From: DASUPK01 sp963763955
GTDB lineage: Bacteria; Actinomycetota; Thermoleophilia; Solirubrobacterales; 70-9
DNA length: 64,000 bases
Assembly: GCA_963763955.1 (NCBI GenBank)
Contig: CAVXQP010000022.1
Span: 62,001 to 126,000 of the forward strand
Direction: 5' to 3'
The notes beneath the pieces are model-generated. The model was not told where the DNA came from. It saw nothing but the letters and a program-made list of their open reading frames with translations, and searched no databases. The position numbers were made by a program, and so were the translations under genes. Position 1 is the stretch's first letter. The number at the start of each line of letters is the position of its first letter. Below, in pieces: positions 8,808-16,515 of the stretch.

Positions 8808-8856
8808 AGAGCTATGGGCGATCCTGGACTCGAACCAGGGACCTCTTCCTTATCAG
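8808..8856 (-). repeat. attL-like direct repeat: detached 3' fragment of tRNA-Ile
   Basis: These 49 bases are identical to 25335-25383. The right copy covers the 3' end of the intact tRNA-Ile gene, from the anticodon loop through the T arm and acceptor stem to a few bases beyond. The left copy lacks the 5' half of the tRNA and cannot encode one. A further 15 identical bases (CCGGAACCGCTGAAA) lie outside each copy, at 8784-8798 and 25321-25335, with nine extra bases in the left copy. This is the usual footprint of site-specific integration into a tRNA 3' end. Confidence 0.85.
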
Positions 8857-9035
8857 GACGGCGCAGGTGACGGCGGTTCGAGGGTCGTTTGGCGATCACT
8901 GCTGCAAATCCGGCATTCCTCGAAGCGGGTCTAGGAGTATCTGACGGTCGCTGGCGGCGGCTAGGGCTTCCAGCAAGCTTCCACCCGTCGGGGCACCGTA
9001 GCGGCCCCCTCTTTCCATCAGGGCTGGCCCCGACG

Positions 9036-9083
9036 CCCCAGCAGTTGAAGGGGAGAGGAGAAGAGCCGGTCCTAAACCGGACA
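9036..9083 (+). repeat. Partial copy of the large hairpin repeat
   Basis: Thirty-two bases (9036-9067) are identical to 16455-16486, and the next 16 are nearly so, including the inverted CCGGT/ACCGG pair. This copy keeps the right arm of the 16-bp stem present at 16441-16484 but not its left arm. As at the other site, a GCATGG palindrome follows within about 12 bases, so the two form a compound repeat. Confidence 0.75.
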
Positions 9084-9094
9084 GGCTCAATTAG

Positions 9095-9133
9095 CTGCTT
9101 TGCATGGAAAGCAGTACTCCGGGGCGAGATCTT
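9095..9133 (+). promoter_or_regulatory. Palindrome plus promoter module upstream of small coiled-coil gene
   Basis: CTGCTTTGCATGGAAAGCAG (9095-9114) is a perfect 7-bp palindrome with a six-base loop. Its GGAAAG (9106-9111) lies 16 bases before GATCTT (9128-9133), the same spacing as in the SnoaL promoters. The gene at 9164 follows with its own AAGGAGG ribosome-binding site. Confidence 0.6.
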
Positions 9134-9163
9134 TGATCGAATGCCCTGTAAGGAGGTTCAGTC

Positions 9164-9469
9164 ATGGATCCTGCAACGCGCCAGCAACTGGTCGAGCGCG
9201 TCTGGCTTCTCGAGCAGCTCCGCGACGAAGCCAGGGTTCGCGCTCACGATGCGACCCGTGAAGCCCAACGAGCGCGAGAAAGTGCCGCGGAAGCCAGCGA
9301 ACGAGCGGCAGGCCTTCATGACCGCGCGGCCGGTCTCGGCGATGAACTTGCAGACCTCCGCGACGAGCTGGGTGACTCCAGCGAGGCAGATGAGGAGCGC
9401 GCGGACGCACGAAGCGAGCGTGACGAGGCAGCTCTCGGGCTTGCGCGGCAACTGCCGCGTCCGGCCTAG
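9164..9469 (+). CDS. Small charged coiled-coil protein
   Basis: The 101-residue protein is almost entirely Ala, Glu, Arg, Asp and Leu with heptad-like spacing through residues 8-90, so a long alpha-helical coiled coil is likely. No catalytic motif is present. The start is supported by an AAGGAGG seven bases upstream and by the repeated promoter module at 9095-9133. The opposite strand is also open (9158-9451), but it has no such signals. It is similar in style to the coiled-coil protein at 14991-15419. Function unknown. Confidence 0.55.
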   Translation: MDPATRQQLVERVWLLEQLRDEARVRAHDATREAQRARESAAEASERAAGLHDRAAGLGDELADLRDELGDSSEADEERADARSERDEAALGLARQLPRPA

Positions 9470-9478
9470 GCCAGGGCC

Positions 9479-10003
9479 TCAGCAGTCGGTGCGGCCTTTC
9501 CCGACGACGAAGCCACCCGCCTCCTCATTCAGCACGCGTATGCCCTGCATGAAGTGAGCGCGCGCAGCCGGCGATAGCCGCTCGAGAGTCCGCTTGAAGG
9601 GATGCAGGTGCTCCTGAACTCGGGGCTCGGCGATCTTGCGGATTTCCTCGGTGAGACTGACGATCGTGCGGCGGCGATCCCGCTCGTCCTCGCGACGGTC
9701 GACCAGACCGGCCTTGTTGAGCTCCCCCACCAGAAGGCTGGTCGTTGCCACGGTCAGGCCGACGCGATCCGCGAGCTCCGAGACGCTCATAGGCCCCTCC
9801 AGCGAGAGCACGATCAGCGGTGGGAAGTGCCGCTCGCCAAGCGATCCCTCATCGAAGGCGCGCTGCAGCTCCTCGGGCTTCTCCTCCTCGCGGTCGGCCT
9901 TCAGCCCCTTGACGATCCCGGCGAAGAGCGCAATCAGCTCTCGCACCTGCTCGTCCAGGGACGAGGCACGAGCTTTCGTCTTCTTCTCCGCGGCGATGGC
10001 CAT
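9479..10003 (-). CDS. MarR-family transcriptional regulator, divergent from MMPL exporter
   Basis: The 174-residue protein has a winged-helix domain: SVSELADRVGLTVATTSLLVGELNKAGLVDRREDERDRRRTIVSL spans the recognition helix and the wing with the DxRxRR pattern of MarR proteins. The first 55 residues are a charged helical extension, longer than usual. It is divergent from the MMPL transporter gene with 81 bases between the starts; that gap is clearly AT-richer than its surroundings. Repression of the exporter and of itself, relieved by a small molecule, is the standard arrangement and is inferred here. Confidence 0.85.
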   Translation of the reverse strand: MAIAAEKKTKARASSLDEQVRELIALFAGIVKGLKADREEEKPEELQRAFDEGSLGERHFPPLIVLSLEGPMSVSELADRVGLTVATTSLLVGELNKAGLVDRREDERDRRRTIVSLTEEIRKIAEPRVQEHLHPFKRTLERLSPAARAHFMQGIRVLNEEAGGFVVGKGRTDC

Positions 10004-10084
10004 GTGCTATAACCCCTTGATCTTCAAACAGTCTTATTGTCTAACTACTTGTAAATCACAGTATATCCCCCCAGGAGGACCGCA

Positions 10085-12403
10085 ATGAGCCCCGAGCAGA
10101 TCCATGCAGACCATTCCGGCCCCCTGGCGCGAATCGCGCGCTGGTCCGCGGGGCATCGCAAGACCGTCCTGGTCGGCTGGATCGTGGTGCTGGTTGGGGT
10201 GCTGGGGGCCTCCAACGCGGTCGGCACCAACTACGCAAACAGCTCGTCGAGCGGGAACACGGACTCGCAGCGCGCGACGGATCTGCTGAAGCGGAACTTT
10301 TCCGCGCAGTCGGGCGACACGGATCAGATCGTCTTCAAAGCGACCAACGGCAAGCTCACGGACCCGGGAGTCCGGTCACAAATCGCGCCGATGCTGGCGA
10401 AGGTGGCTGCCCTTCCACACGTGACGGGCGTCGTCAGCCCCTATGCGAAGGGCGGTGGCGACCAGGTCTCCGCCAACGGCACGATCGCCTTCGCAGAGGT
10501 CAACTTCGACCAGCAGGGCTTCGACGTTCCTCAAGCCGCTGCAAAGAAGGTCATCTCCGTCGCCCAGAGCGCTTCGACGTCGAACCTCCAGGTCGCGCTC
10601 GGCGGTCAGGCGATTGAGCAGGCTCAGCAGCCGGCGCTCGGCACCGCAACCGGGATCGGTCTGGTGGCCGCCATCGTCATCCTCCTGATCACCTTCGGCT
10701 CGGTGGTCGCAATGGGTCTTCCAATCGTCACCGCCCTGCTTGGGCTGGGGACTGGGGTCGGGCTGATCGCCATTGGGACGCACGTCATCCAGATGCCGGA
10801 CTTCTCCACCGAGGTCGCGGTGATGATCGGGCTGGGGGTCGGTATCGATTACGCGCTGTTCATCGTCACGCGATTCCGTGAGAACTACCGCGCAACGGCC
10901 CAGGCCACGGATGACACGGCATCGGCCATGGACGAGGCGGGTCTGGCGGTGGTTCGCCGCGCGAATGTGCAGGCGTCGATCGTTGCGGCCATGGACACCG
11001 CCGGGCGCGCCGTGGTGTTCGCCGGGACCACCGTGATTATCGCCCTGCTGGGTATGTTCGCGCTCGGAATCAGCTTCCTGAATGGGATGGCCGTGGCCGC
11101 GTCCCTCGGCGTCCTGATGACGATGCTCGCGTCGCTCACCGCTCTCCCGGCGTTGCTCTCGCGGCTCGGGCACAGGGTCGGGCGCCCGGGACGGCGGGAA
11201 CGCCGCCGGGCGGCTGCTCTATCCGCGGCCGGCGAGGTGAAGCGACCGGCTGCCGATTCCGGATTCTGGCCGCGCTGGGCCCGTGTGGTCCAGCGCCATC
11301 CCTGGCCCTCCGCAATCGCCGGCGTGGCGATCATGGCGGTGCTCGCTGCGCCGGTCTTCTCCATGCGTCTCGCCTCGAGCGACGCCGGCAACAACCCAAC
11401 AACAGACACCACTCGCAAGGCATACGACCTACTCGCCGAGGGCTTCGGCAAGGGCTTCAACGGCCCACTCCAGATCGTCACGGAGCTGCCCAAGGCAGCC
11501 GACACGGCCGTGCTCTCGCAGGTCACCTCCGCGGTTCGCGGTGATCCCGGCGTTGCGTCGGTGGGCGCTTCCCGGTTGAGCCCCGCCGGCCGGACCGCAG
11601 TGTTCAGCGCCTTCCCGCGCTCCGCGCCGCAGGATCAGGCGACCACGGATCTGGTCAAGCGTCTCAGAAACGACGTCCTGCCCCCCGTCGAGCAGAGCAC
11701 TCATACAAGCGTGCTCGTCGGCGGGTCCACCGCGTCGCAGGTCGACTTCGCCAGCGTCCTCTCCTCGAAGCTGCCGCTGTTCATCGGCATCGTCGTCGTG
11801 CTGGCGGGCCTCCTGCTCATGGTCGTCTTCCGATCCCTGGTGATCCCCATTCAGGCCGCCGCGATGAACCTGCTTTCGATCGGTGCATCGCTGGGCGTCG
11901 TCGTTGCGGTCTTCCAATGGGGCTGGCTCGGAACCCTGCTGGGCGTCACCGGTGGGCCGATCGACGCCTTTATCCCTGTCTTCCTGTTCGCGATCGTGTT
12001 CGGACTCTCGATGGATTACGAGGTGTTCCTCATCTCCAGGATCCATGAGGAATGGACTCGTCGCAGAGATGCCTCCGAGGCCGTCGTCAGCGGTGTGTCG
12101 ACTTCGGGCAGGGTGATCACGGCGGCCGCGGCGATCATGGTCTGCGTCTTCCTGTCCTTCGCCCTCGGAGACGACCGGGTGCTGAAGCTGTTCGGCCTCA
12201 GTCTCGCCACCGGCGTGTTCGTCGACGCCTTCGTGGTCCGCAGCCTGCTGTTGCCTGCGGTTCTGCAACTGCTTGGGCGCAGGACGTGGGCGCTACCGGG
12301 ATGGCTCGATCGGCGACTGCCACACCTGGCGATCGACGCCGAACCCGACGAGCCGCGCCGCGACCTGCGGCCCCCGCAGCCGGCATTCGAGGACGCCGGC
12401 TAG
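10085..12403 (+). CDS. MMPL-family (RND superfamily) transporter
   Basis: The 772-residue protein has two repeats. Each has one membrane helix, a large extracytoplasmic loop (about residues 45-190 and 425-560) and five further helices. Family features are GLGVGIDYALFIVTRFRE in the first half and FGLSMDYEVFLISRIHEEW in the second, the conserved Asp-Tyr pairs of MmpL/RND proteins. An AGGAGG lies seven bases before the ATG. Transporters of this family export lipids, drugs or siderophores using the proton gradient. The divergent MarR regulator suggests an efflux role induced by a toxic compound. Confidence 0.9.
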   Translation: MSPEQIHADHSGPLARIARWSAGHRKTVLVGWIVVLVGVLGASNAVGTNYANSSSSGNTDSQRATDLLKRNFSAQSGDTDQIVFKATNGKLTDPGVRSQIAPMLAKVAALPHVTGVVSPYAKGGGDQVSANGTIAFAEVNFDQQGFDVPQAAAKKVISVAQSASTSNLQVALGGQAIEQAQQPALGTATGIGLVAAIVILLITFGSVVAMGLPIVTALLGLGTGVGLIAIGTHVIQMPDFSTEVAVMIGLGVGIDYALFIVTRFRENYRATAQATDDTASAMDEAGLAVVRRANVQASIVAAMDTAGRAVVFAGTTVIIALLGMFALGISFLNGMAVAASLGVLMTMLASLTALPALLSRLGHRVGRPGRRERRRAAALSAAGEVKRPAADSGFWPRWARVVQRHPWPSAIAGVAIMAVLAAPVFSMRLASSDAGNNPTTDTTRKAYDLLAEGFGKGFNGPLQIVTELPKAADTAVLSQVTSAVRGDPGVASVGASRLSPAGRTAVFSAFPRSAPQDQATTDLVKRLRNDVLPPVEQSTHTSVLVGGSTASQVDFASVLSSKLPLFIGIVVVLAGLLLMVVFRSLVIPIQAAAMNLLSIGASLGVVVAVFQWGWLGTLLGVTGGPIDAFIPVFLFAIVFGLSMDYEVFLISRIHEEWTRRRDASEAVVSGVSTSGRVITAAAAIMVCVFLSFALGDDRVLKLFGLSLATGVFVDAFVVRSLLLPAVLQLLGRRTWALPGWLDRRLPHLAIDAEPDEPRRDLRPPQPAFEDAG

Positions 12404-12506
12404 CTCTCCTGGACCTGGATTTCCTTGATCTTCCCCTCGAGCTGCCCCATCACCGCGGGGTCGCGAGGCGTCGTCACGTCGCCGACGCAGCATCTCTCGG
12501 ACGGCG

Positions 12507-12544
12507 CTGCTTTGCATGGAAAGCAGTACTCCGCCGGAGATACT
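12507..12544 (+). promoter_or_regulatory. Orphan palindrome/promoter module with -10-like boxes on both sides
   Basis: A perfect copy of the GCATGG palindrome (12507-12526) is followed on the plus strand by GATACT at 12539-12544, 15 bases after GGAAAG. On the minus strand its left flank reads GATGCT followed by GCGTCGGCG, a degenerate form of the same core, so the element looks bidirectional. No gene starts after the plus-strand box; the next feature is the 3' end of the DUF302 gene. It may be an abandoned cassette end. Confidence 0.5.
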
Positions 12545-12551
12545 GAGAGGG

Positions 12552-12956
12552 CTAGGGACCGAGAACCTCTTCAACGATCGACTCAACCGCGTCGAAGGGC
12601 GCACGCAGGGCACCCTCGATGTGGTGCCGCTCGGCCAGGAACTCCGGTGCGTTGTAGCTCAAGGCGACCGCTCCCTTCCCGTCCTCCCAAACCAGCACCT
12701 TGAGCGGGAGATCCAAACCCGCGAGCGGTGCCGCGAGCATTGCCGCCGCGCCCACAGTCGGCTTCCCAAACATGACGAGTTTCGAATCGGGCATCTGCAC
12801 ACCAACTTCTTCGGCTTGGCCGCTGTGATCAATGACCCTGAACAGCGTGAAGCCTCGATCCGCGATCACACCCGTCAGTCGGTCGACGGTTTGTGCGACG
12901 GACCTGCTGCTGTGCTTGGTGATGATCCCGGCCAAAGACTGCGGGTTGTCCGGCAT
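12552..12956 (-). CDS. DUF302 domain protein
   Basis: The 134-residue protein matches the DUF302 fold: HSSRSVAQTVDRLTGVIADRGF, then VIDHSGQAEEVG, then SKLVMFGKPTVGAAAMLAAPLAGLDLPLKVLVWED, and a C-terminal helix. The family forms small alpha/beta sandwiches of unknown biochemical role, often found near stress or metal genes. It stands alone here between the MMPL transporter and repeat sequences. The ATG at 12956 is the natural start. Confidence 0.8.
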   Translation of the reverse strand: MPDNPQSLAGIITKHSSRSVAQTVDRLTGVIADRGFTLFRVIDHSGQAEEVGVQMPDSKLVMFGKPTVGAAAMLAAPLAGLDLPLKVLVWEDGKGAVALSYNAPEFLAERHHIEGALRAPFDAVESIVEEVLGP

Positions 12957-13030
12957 CAGGACTCCTATTCCCTAGGCCTTCGTTCGCGCGCATGATTCTT
13001 GCACGGGGCCTCGCCACCTCGTGAGCGCGC

Positions 13031-13091
13031 CACCGGGCTGCGGGAGTAGCTGCTTTGGATGAGAAGTGGTCCCGCTTTGCATGGAAAGCAG
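13031..13091 (+). repeat. SnoaL 3' tail remnant plus junction hairpins
   Basis: CGGGCTGCGGGAGTAG, ending at 13049, matches the end of a SnoaL-type gene (GLRE stop) without a gene body in front of it. Directly after the stop comes the 3' hairpin with core TTGGATGA (13050-13068), then the GCATGG palindrome (13072-13091). The order tail, 3' hairpin, 5' palindrome equals that behind the SnoaL gene ending at 19008, so this is a junction whose left gene has been lost. The rest of 12957-13170 has no gene that I can support. Confidence 0.65.
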
Positions 13092-13170
13092 CGGTTCTCG
13101 TGGCTCTCGCTAGGTCCAGGTCTCACCGGGGGCCTGGCCCCCTCAGCCCTGGCTGCCGACGAAGAGGTGC

Positions 13171-14115
13171 CTATCCGATTACGTGCAATTTCTTCGAGGT
13201 GATAAAGCGGTGGATGGCCTCGTTGGCGTGGTCCTGAAACGACGGGTTGGCCAGGTCGGGGAAGATCTCCGCTTGGTCGACCAAGGGACCGGTGAGCTTG
13301 TTGGCCGGGCTGGCGTAGAACACGCCGCTGGACAGGGTCGGGTCGGTGACGCCATCGACGAGTCGCTTCGCGCCCACGTCAAGTTTGTGGGCGAAACCCA
13401 AGGCGGGCATAACGTACTTGGCCGCTATACGCAGCGGCAATTTGAGCTCATCGGGTGCATGGGTGCCGGTGGTGTTGCCGGGGCTCACGGTGATGAATCG
13501 GCGGTCGGGGTATTGGCGGGCCAGGTAGGCCATCCAGAGGGCCCCGATGTACTTAGCCTGCCCGAAGGCTAGGTTGAAGTCAGCTTTTCCCTCGGCGAAG
13601 TAGCTGCCGTCGATGACGGTGGCGAGTTCATCGGCAGACGTTGAGACGAACGATGGCCGTTTCATGCGCAACGTCGGGACTCCCCTGGCTGCTTCGCTTC
13701 CGGCGAAGACCGCCACCTCGCCAAGTCGGTCCTCGGCCAGGAGCCCTTCTAGGAGGACGACGTGGCCAAGAACATTCGTCGCGAACACGGTGGTGACCCC
13801 GTCAGCGGTCAAGGCCATCGACTGCGGGCCAATGACACCGGCGTTCATGACCAGCGCGTCGATCGATCCGTTGATGCCCGCCAGGCCGGCGCGGACTGAG
13901 CCCGGATCGGCAACGTCCATGAGAACGATGTCGAAGATCTGCCGGCCGGTCGCGGCTTCGAGCTCACCCTTTGCCGCTGTCGCCCGCTCTTTGTTCCGGC
14001 ACGCCAGGTAGATGCGGGCGATCTCGGGACGTAGTGCCAGTTGCCGGGCCACGTCCTTGCCGATCCCGACGTTGGCGCCCGTGATCAACACGGTCTTTTG
14101 CAGGGTTGTGCTCAT
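13171..14115 (-). CDS. Short-chain dehydrogenase/reductase-like protein with Tyr-to-Phe change
   Basis: The 314-residue protein resembles WWOX/retinol-dehydrogenase-type SDRs. It has the nucleotide-binding TGANVGIG at residues 13-20, the NAGV motif near residue 91 and a Ser in FAGSEAARG. The place of the catalytic YxxxK is AFGQAKYIGALW, so the Lys is present but the catalytic Tyr is Phe. That predicts weak or altered redox activity unless Tyr shifts from elsewhere. The ATG at 14115 has a GAGGGA about seven bases upstream. It is divergent from a MarR gene with 120 bases between the starts and is probably its target. Confidence 0.85.
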   Translation of the reverse strand: MSTTLQKTVLITGANVGIGKDVARQLALRPEIARIYLACRNKERATAAKGELEAATGRQIFDIVLMDVADPGSVRAGLAGINGSIDALVMNAGVIGPQSMALTADGVTTVFATNVLGHVVLLEGLLAEDRLGEVAVFAGSEAARGVPTLRMKRPSFVSTSADELATVIDGSYFAEGKADFNLAFGQAKYIGALWMAYLARQYPDRRFITVSPGNTTGTHAPDELKLPLRIAAKYVMPALGFAHKLDVGAKRLVDGVTDPTLSSGVFYASPANKLTGPLVDQAEIFPDLANPSFQDHANEAIHRFITSKKLHVIG

Positions 14116-14215
14116 CAGACTTCCCTCTCATCTTCTGTAGGTCCAGCCAGGGTTGGCGGGATGACGGCTAGGCCTCTCCTCTCGTTAGAATGTATGAGAG
14201 TCTTATCTAGGCGGC

Positions 14216-14235
14216 TAGCTTAGCAAACTAAGCTA
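14216..14235. promoter_or_regulatory. Palindromic operator candidate abutting the MarR start codon
   Basis: TAGCTTAG, four bases, CTAAGCTA is a perfect inverted repeat with 8-bp arms. The ATG of the MarR gene begins at the next base (14236). Size and symmetry fit a MarR dimer site. Binding here would block initiation of its own gene and sits 100 bases from the divergent SDR start. AT-rich TATGAG and TATCTA sequences just upstream may be the promoter. Confidence 0.65.
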
Positions 14236-14697
14236 ATGACGAATACGAAACAAAAGCACATCGGCTCGCGGCAGGCGACGGTCGACGAGCTCGTCCTTCA
14301 GCTTCGGCAGTTCGTGATCGGCCTCCTGTTCGCGAGTTTCGAGGCCGCGGAGGCAGTGGGGGTGAATCCGAGCGATCTCGCCTTCCTCTGTCTGCTGCTC
14401 CTGCACGGGCCGAGCCCGGCCGGCCGGATCGCCGAGCTGACGGGCCTGACCACCGGGGCGGTCACCGGCGTAATCGATCGGCTCGAGCGCGCAGGTCTCG
14501 CGCAGCGGGTGGCCGATTCGAGCGACCGGCGAAAGGTGATTGTCAGGCCCGATGAGACGAAGATCGAGCGGGAGCTGCTCCCGCGTCTCGCGCACATCAG
14601 CCGGGCTACGGGCCCTGGCTTCTACAGGCGCTACGACGAAGGCGAGCTGGACGCGATCAAGGACTTCCTCACACGGTTGTCTTCCACTGACTCCTGA
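14236..14697 (+). CDS. MarR-family transcriptional regulator, divergent from SDR gene
   Basis: The 153-residue protein has a typical MarR winged helix: PSPAGRIAELTGLTTGAVTGVIDRLERAGLAQRVADSSDRRKVIVR, with the helix-turn-helix at about residues 60-90 and the DRRK wing following. Flanking helices form the dimer interface. The start ATG at 14236 is fixed by the palindrome that ends one base earlier. It is divergent from the SDR gene, so it probably represses that gene and itself. It differs from the MarR protein at 9479-10003 and is not a recent duplicate. Confidence 0.85.
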   Translation: MTNTKQKHIGSRQATVDELVLQLRQFVIGLLFASFEAAEAVGVNPSDLAFLCLLLLHGPSPAGRIAELTGLTTGAVTGVIDRLERAGLAQRVADSSDRRKVIVRPDETKIERELLPRLAHISRATGPGFYRRYDEGELDAIKDFLTRLSSTDS

Positions 14698-14749
14698 CGC
14701 TCGGCTTCGCGGCACTCGTCGCGCGGGAGCTCGGCGGTCGCCGCCGCAC

Positions 14750-14853
14750 TACTTCTTTGGACGAGAAGCGGCGGCTCGCATGGAATGCGGCACTCCCTGA
14801 CGAGCGGATAAAGGACCGCGAAAAGAAGCGCTGCTTCTCGTCCAAAGCAGCAG
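14750..14853. repeat. Paired 3' hairpins in opposite orientation with degenerate GCATGG palindrome
   Basis: A plus-strand copy of the TTGGACGA hairpin (14752-14771) is followed at once by a degenerate GCATGG palindrome (about 14772-14790). A minus-strand copy of the same hairpin, with a perfect CTGCTT/AAGCAG stem, lies at 14831-14850. No gene lies between 14698 and 14990; this is the junction element with neither neighbour gene intact. Confidence 0.6.
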
Positions 14854-14990
14854 TCAGTCCGGATCTTAGGAAGGGCGCAGACCAAATTTATCCGTGGTGC
14901 CCACAGGAATAGATCCGGGTTGAGCACGGAGTTCACCCGCACCGCTGAAAAGTATGTTCGGAGGGAGCCAGGAGAAATGGAGAAGGTGAA

Positions 14991-15419
14991 ATGGCCGTAT
15001 CAGACCAATTGAGCAAGTTGGCAGCTCGGGCCAAGGAAGCAGAAGACCGGGCGGCAGCCGCACAGGCCAAGGACATGGCCACTCTGGAGCAGGACGTTCA
15101 GCAGTCGCGTGAAACGGCGCAGGCCGATGCCGATCAGCTTCACAAGGACGTCGAGGAAGGCAAGGGGAAGGTCTCTGCCTGGTGGCACGACGTGCAGCGT
15201 TCGTGGCACGAACACCTCGCCGCAATTCGCGAGGACATCGACCGCAAGCGGGCAGAGGACAACGCCGAGCGAGCTGCGGTGAACGCAGATCAGGCCGAAG
15301 CTGACGCGTCGTTCGCGGTTGACTATGCGAATGCCGCGATCGACGAAGCCGAGTACGCGGTGCTCGATGCCGCGCTTGCGAGGAAGAAGGCTGACGAACT
15401 GGCGGCGGCACCTAGCTAG
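14991..15419 (+). CDS. Alanine-rich coiled-coil protein
   Basis: The 142-residue, highly charged, alanine-rich protein is probably helical throughout, apart from a Trp-containing break (VSAWWHDVQRSWHEHL) near residues 62-77. There is no signal peptide or membrane segment. The ATG is preceded by GGAGAAGG about eight bases upstream. The repeating AEDRAAAAQAKD and KRAEDNAERAAVNADQ patterns resemble apolipoprotein- or LEA-like stress proteins, but I cannot place it in a family. It stands alone, followed by a decayed cas1-like gene on the other strand. Confidence 0.65.
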   Translation: MAVSDQLSKLAARAKEAEDRAAAAQAKDMATLEQDVQQSRETAQADADQLHKDVEEGKGKVSAWWHDVQRSWHEHLAAIREDIDRKRAEDNAERAAVNADQAEADASFAVDYANAAIDEAEYAVLDAALARKKADELAAAPS

Positions 15420-15511
15420 GTCTACAGGAGGGCGTAGGCGGCTCGAAGAACTGGCAGTGTGGGCACCTAAGGTCTGGGTCGCCTACTCGCCCGCCAGCGT
15501 GGCAACCGCTG

Positions 15512-16106
15512 CTATCCACGGCTCTCACGGTGGCGCTTCCGGGTGAGGGGCGTCGGATGCTCCGGATTGCCCATCAGCTGCCTGGCAAGCCACTCCGCCC
15601 CAGGCGCGCTCTCCTCGAAGAGGCGGGGGCTGGCGCCGCCGAGCCGCTTCGCGAGATCCGGGCCGAGCCGGCAGATGCCCTCGCGGGTCTCCAGAACGTC
15701 GCCTCGGCGAAGCTCGGTCGACTCGAGCAGATCGAGAGCGATCTCATCTGCGACAGGCCTAGCCGGCTCCATCAGGTCCGACGCGAGCGACGCGCGGTAG
15801 CGCTTGTCGGGCATGCATCAGCCCAAGCATCGGATCGAATCCCATGCGCTGAGCCGCGATCGTCGCCTCGGTCTCGAGGATCGCGTACAGGTAGTTGAGC
15901 ATTGCGTGTGCGGGGGTGAGCGCCCGTTTCGCCCGCTTGCGATCGAGGCGAGAGGTGCGCGGGCCGGCAGTGTGCCAGTGGTCGGGTACCGATCGGCGCC
16001 AGCGCCTCTCGAACTCGATCGGGACCCGGGCGAAGGCCTGCCAGTACTGGCGCCCGGCGATCGACTCGGCGACCCGCAGCTCGCGCGTGCTCTCGGCGCT
16101 CTCCAC
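15512..16106 (-). pseudogene. Decayed cas1-like gene (integrase of CRISPR adaptation / stand-alone Cas1 clade)
   Basis: Two frames on the minus strand together read as the C-terminal two thirds of Cas1. The first (16106 to about 15815) gives ESTRELRVAESIAGRQYW, VPDHWHTAGPRTSRL, then TPAHAMLNYLYAILETEA and GFDPMLGLMHA. The second (about 15814 to 15512) continues DKRYRASLASDLMEPARP, ALDLLESTELRRGD and ETREGICRLGPDLAKRL. The join needs removal of one C from the CCC at about 15813, so a single-base insertion broke the gene. Upstream of 16106 an in-frame TAA occurs and the N-terminal beta domain is not recognisable. No cas2, effector genes or repeat-spacer array are nearby. The pattern fits the Cas1 clade that occurs outside CRISPR loci. 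Confidence 0.7.
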
Positions 16107-16423
16107 CGCTGACGATTAGAGGGGCAAAATCACCCTCGCGGACCGCGCTCAGCTCGGTCGTCACGCCGAAGCCGACCGCCTCTGCCGGAAGGTCGAGCTG
16201 CTCGAGGTCGCGCGCGTCCACAACGCTGGACCCCGCGCCGGGCGCTGACATCCGTGGGATCCCCCTGCAAGAGCGGTGACCGAGCAACTGCTATTGCGTG
16301 AACAACCTCCGAGATGAACTCGACGAACGCACGGTCGTACTCGTGGAGCTCGAACGGGATTGGAGTAGGTGGTGGGGTTTCGGTGGAGGGCTCCGCCATG
16401 GCTGTGAATGGGGAGCGTACGGA
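16107..16423. other. Gene-poor stretch behind the cas1 relic
   Basis: No gene can be supported. A minus-strand frame from 16399 opens with a Pro-rich start followed by FELHEYDRAFVEFISEVVH, which looks protein-like for about 25 codons and then turns into low-quality Arg-rich sequence. It may be the start of another broken gene or of the lost N-terminal part of the cas1-like gene. I could not match it. Confidence 0.4.
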
Positions 16424-16501
16424 GTCCGGTTTCGGTCGGCCTCTTCTCCTCTCCCCCCAGCAGTTGAAGGGGAGAGGAGAAGAGCCCGGTCTAAACCGGA
16501 C
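16424..16501. repeat. Large nested hairpin
   Basis: CTCTTCTCCTCTCCCC (16441-16456) pairs perfectly with 16469-16484, giving a 16-bp stem with a 12-base loop. Outside it, GTCCGGTTT (16424-16432) pairs with AAACCGGAC (16493-16501). The total structure spans 78 bases. The right half, from the loop onwards, recurs at 9036-9083. No transposase is nearby. A copy of the GCATGG palindrome follows at 16516-16536. Confidence 0.8.
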
Positions 16502-16515
16502 AGCCCCGTGGGGTG

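Noticed and set aside
9158..9451. Minus-strand gene with a plausible hydrophobic stretch
   Set aside because: The plus-strand frame has both a promoter module and an AAGGAGG ribosome-binding site; the minus frame has neither.
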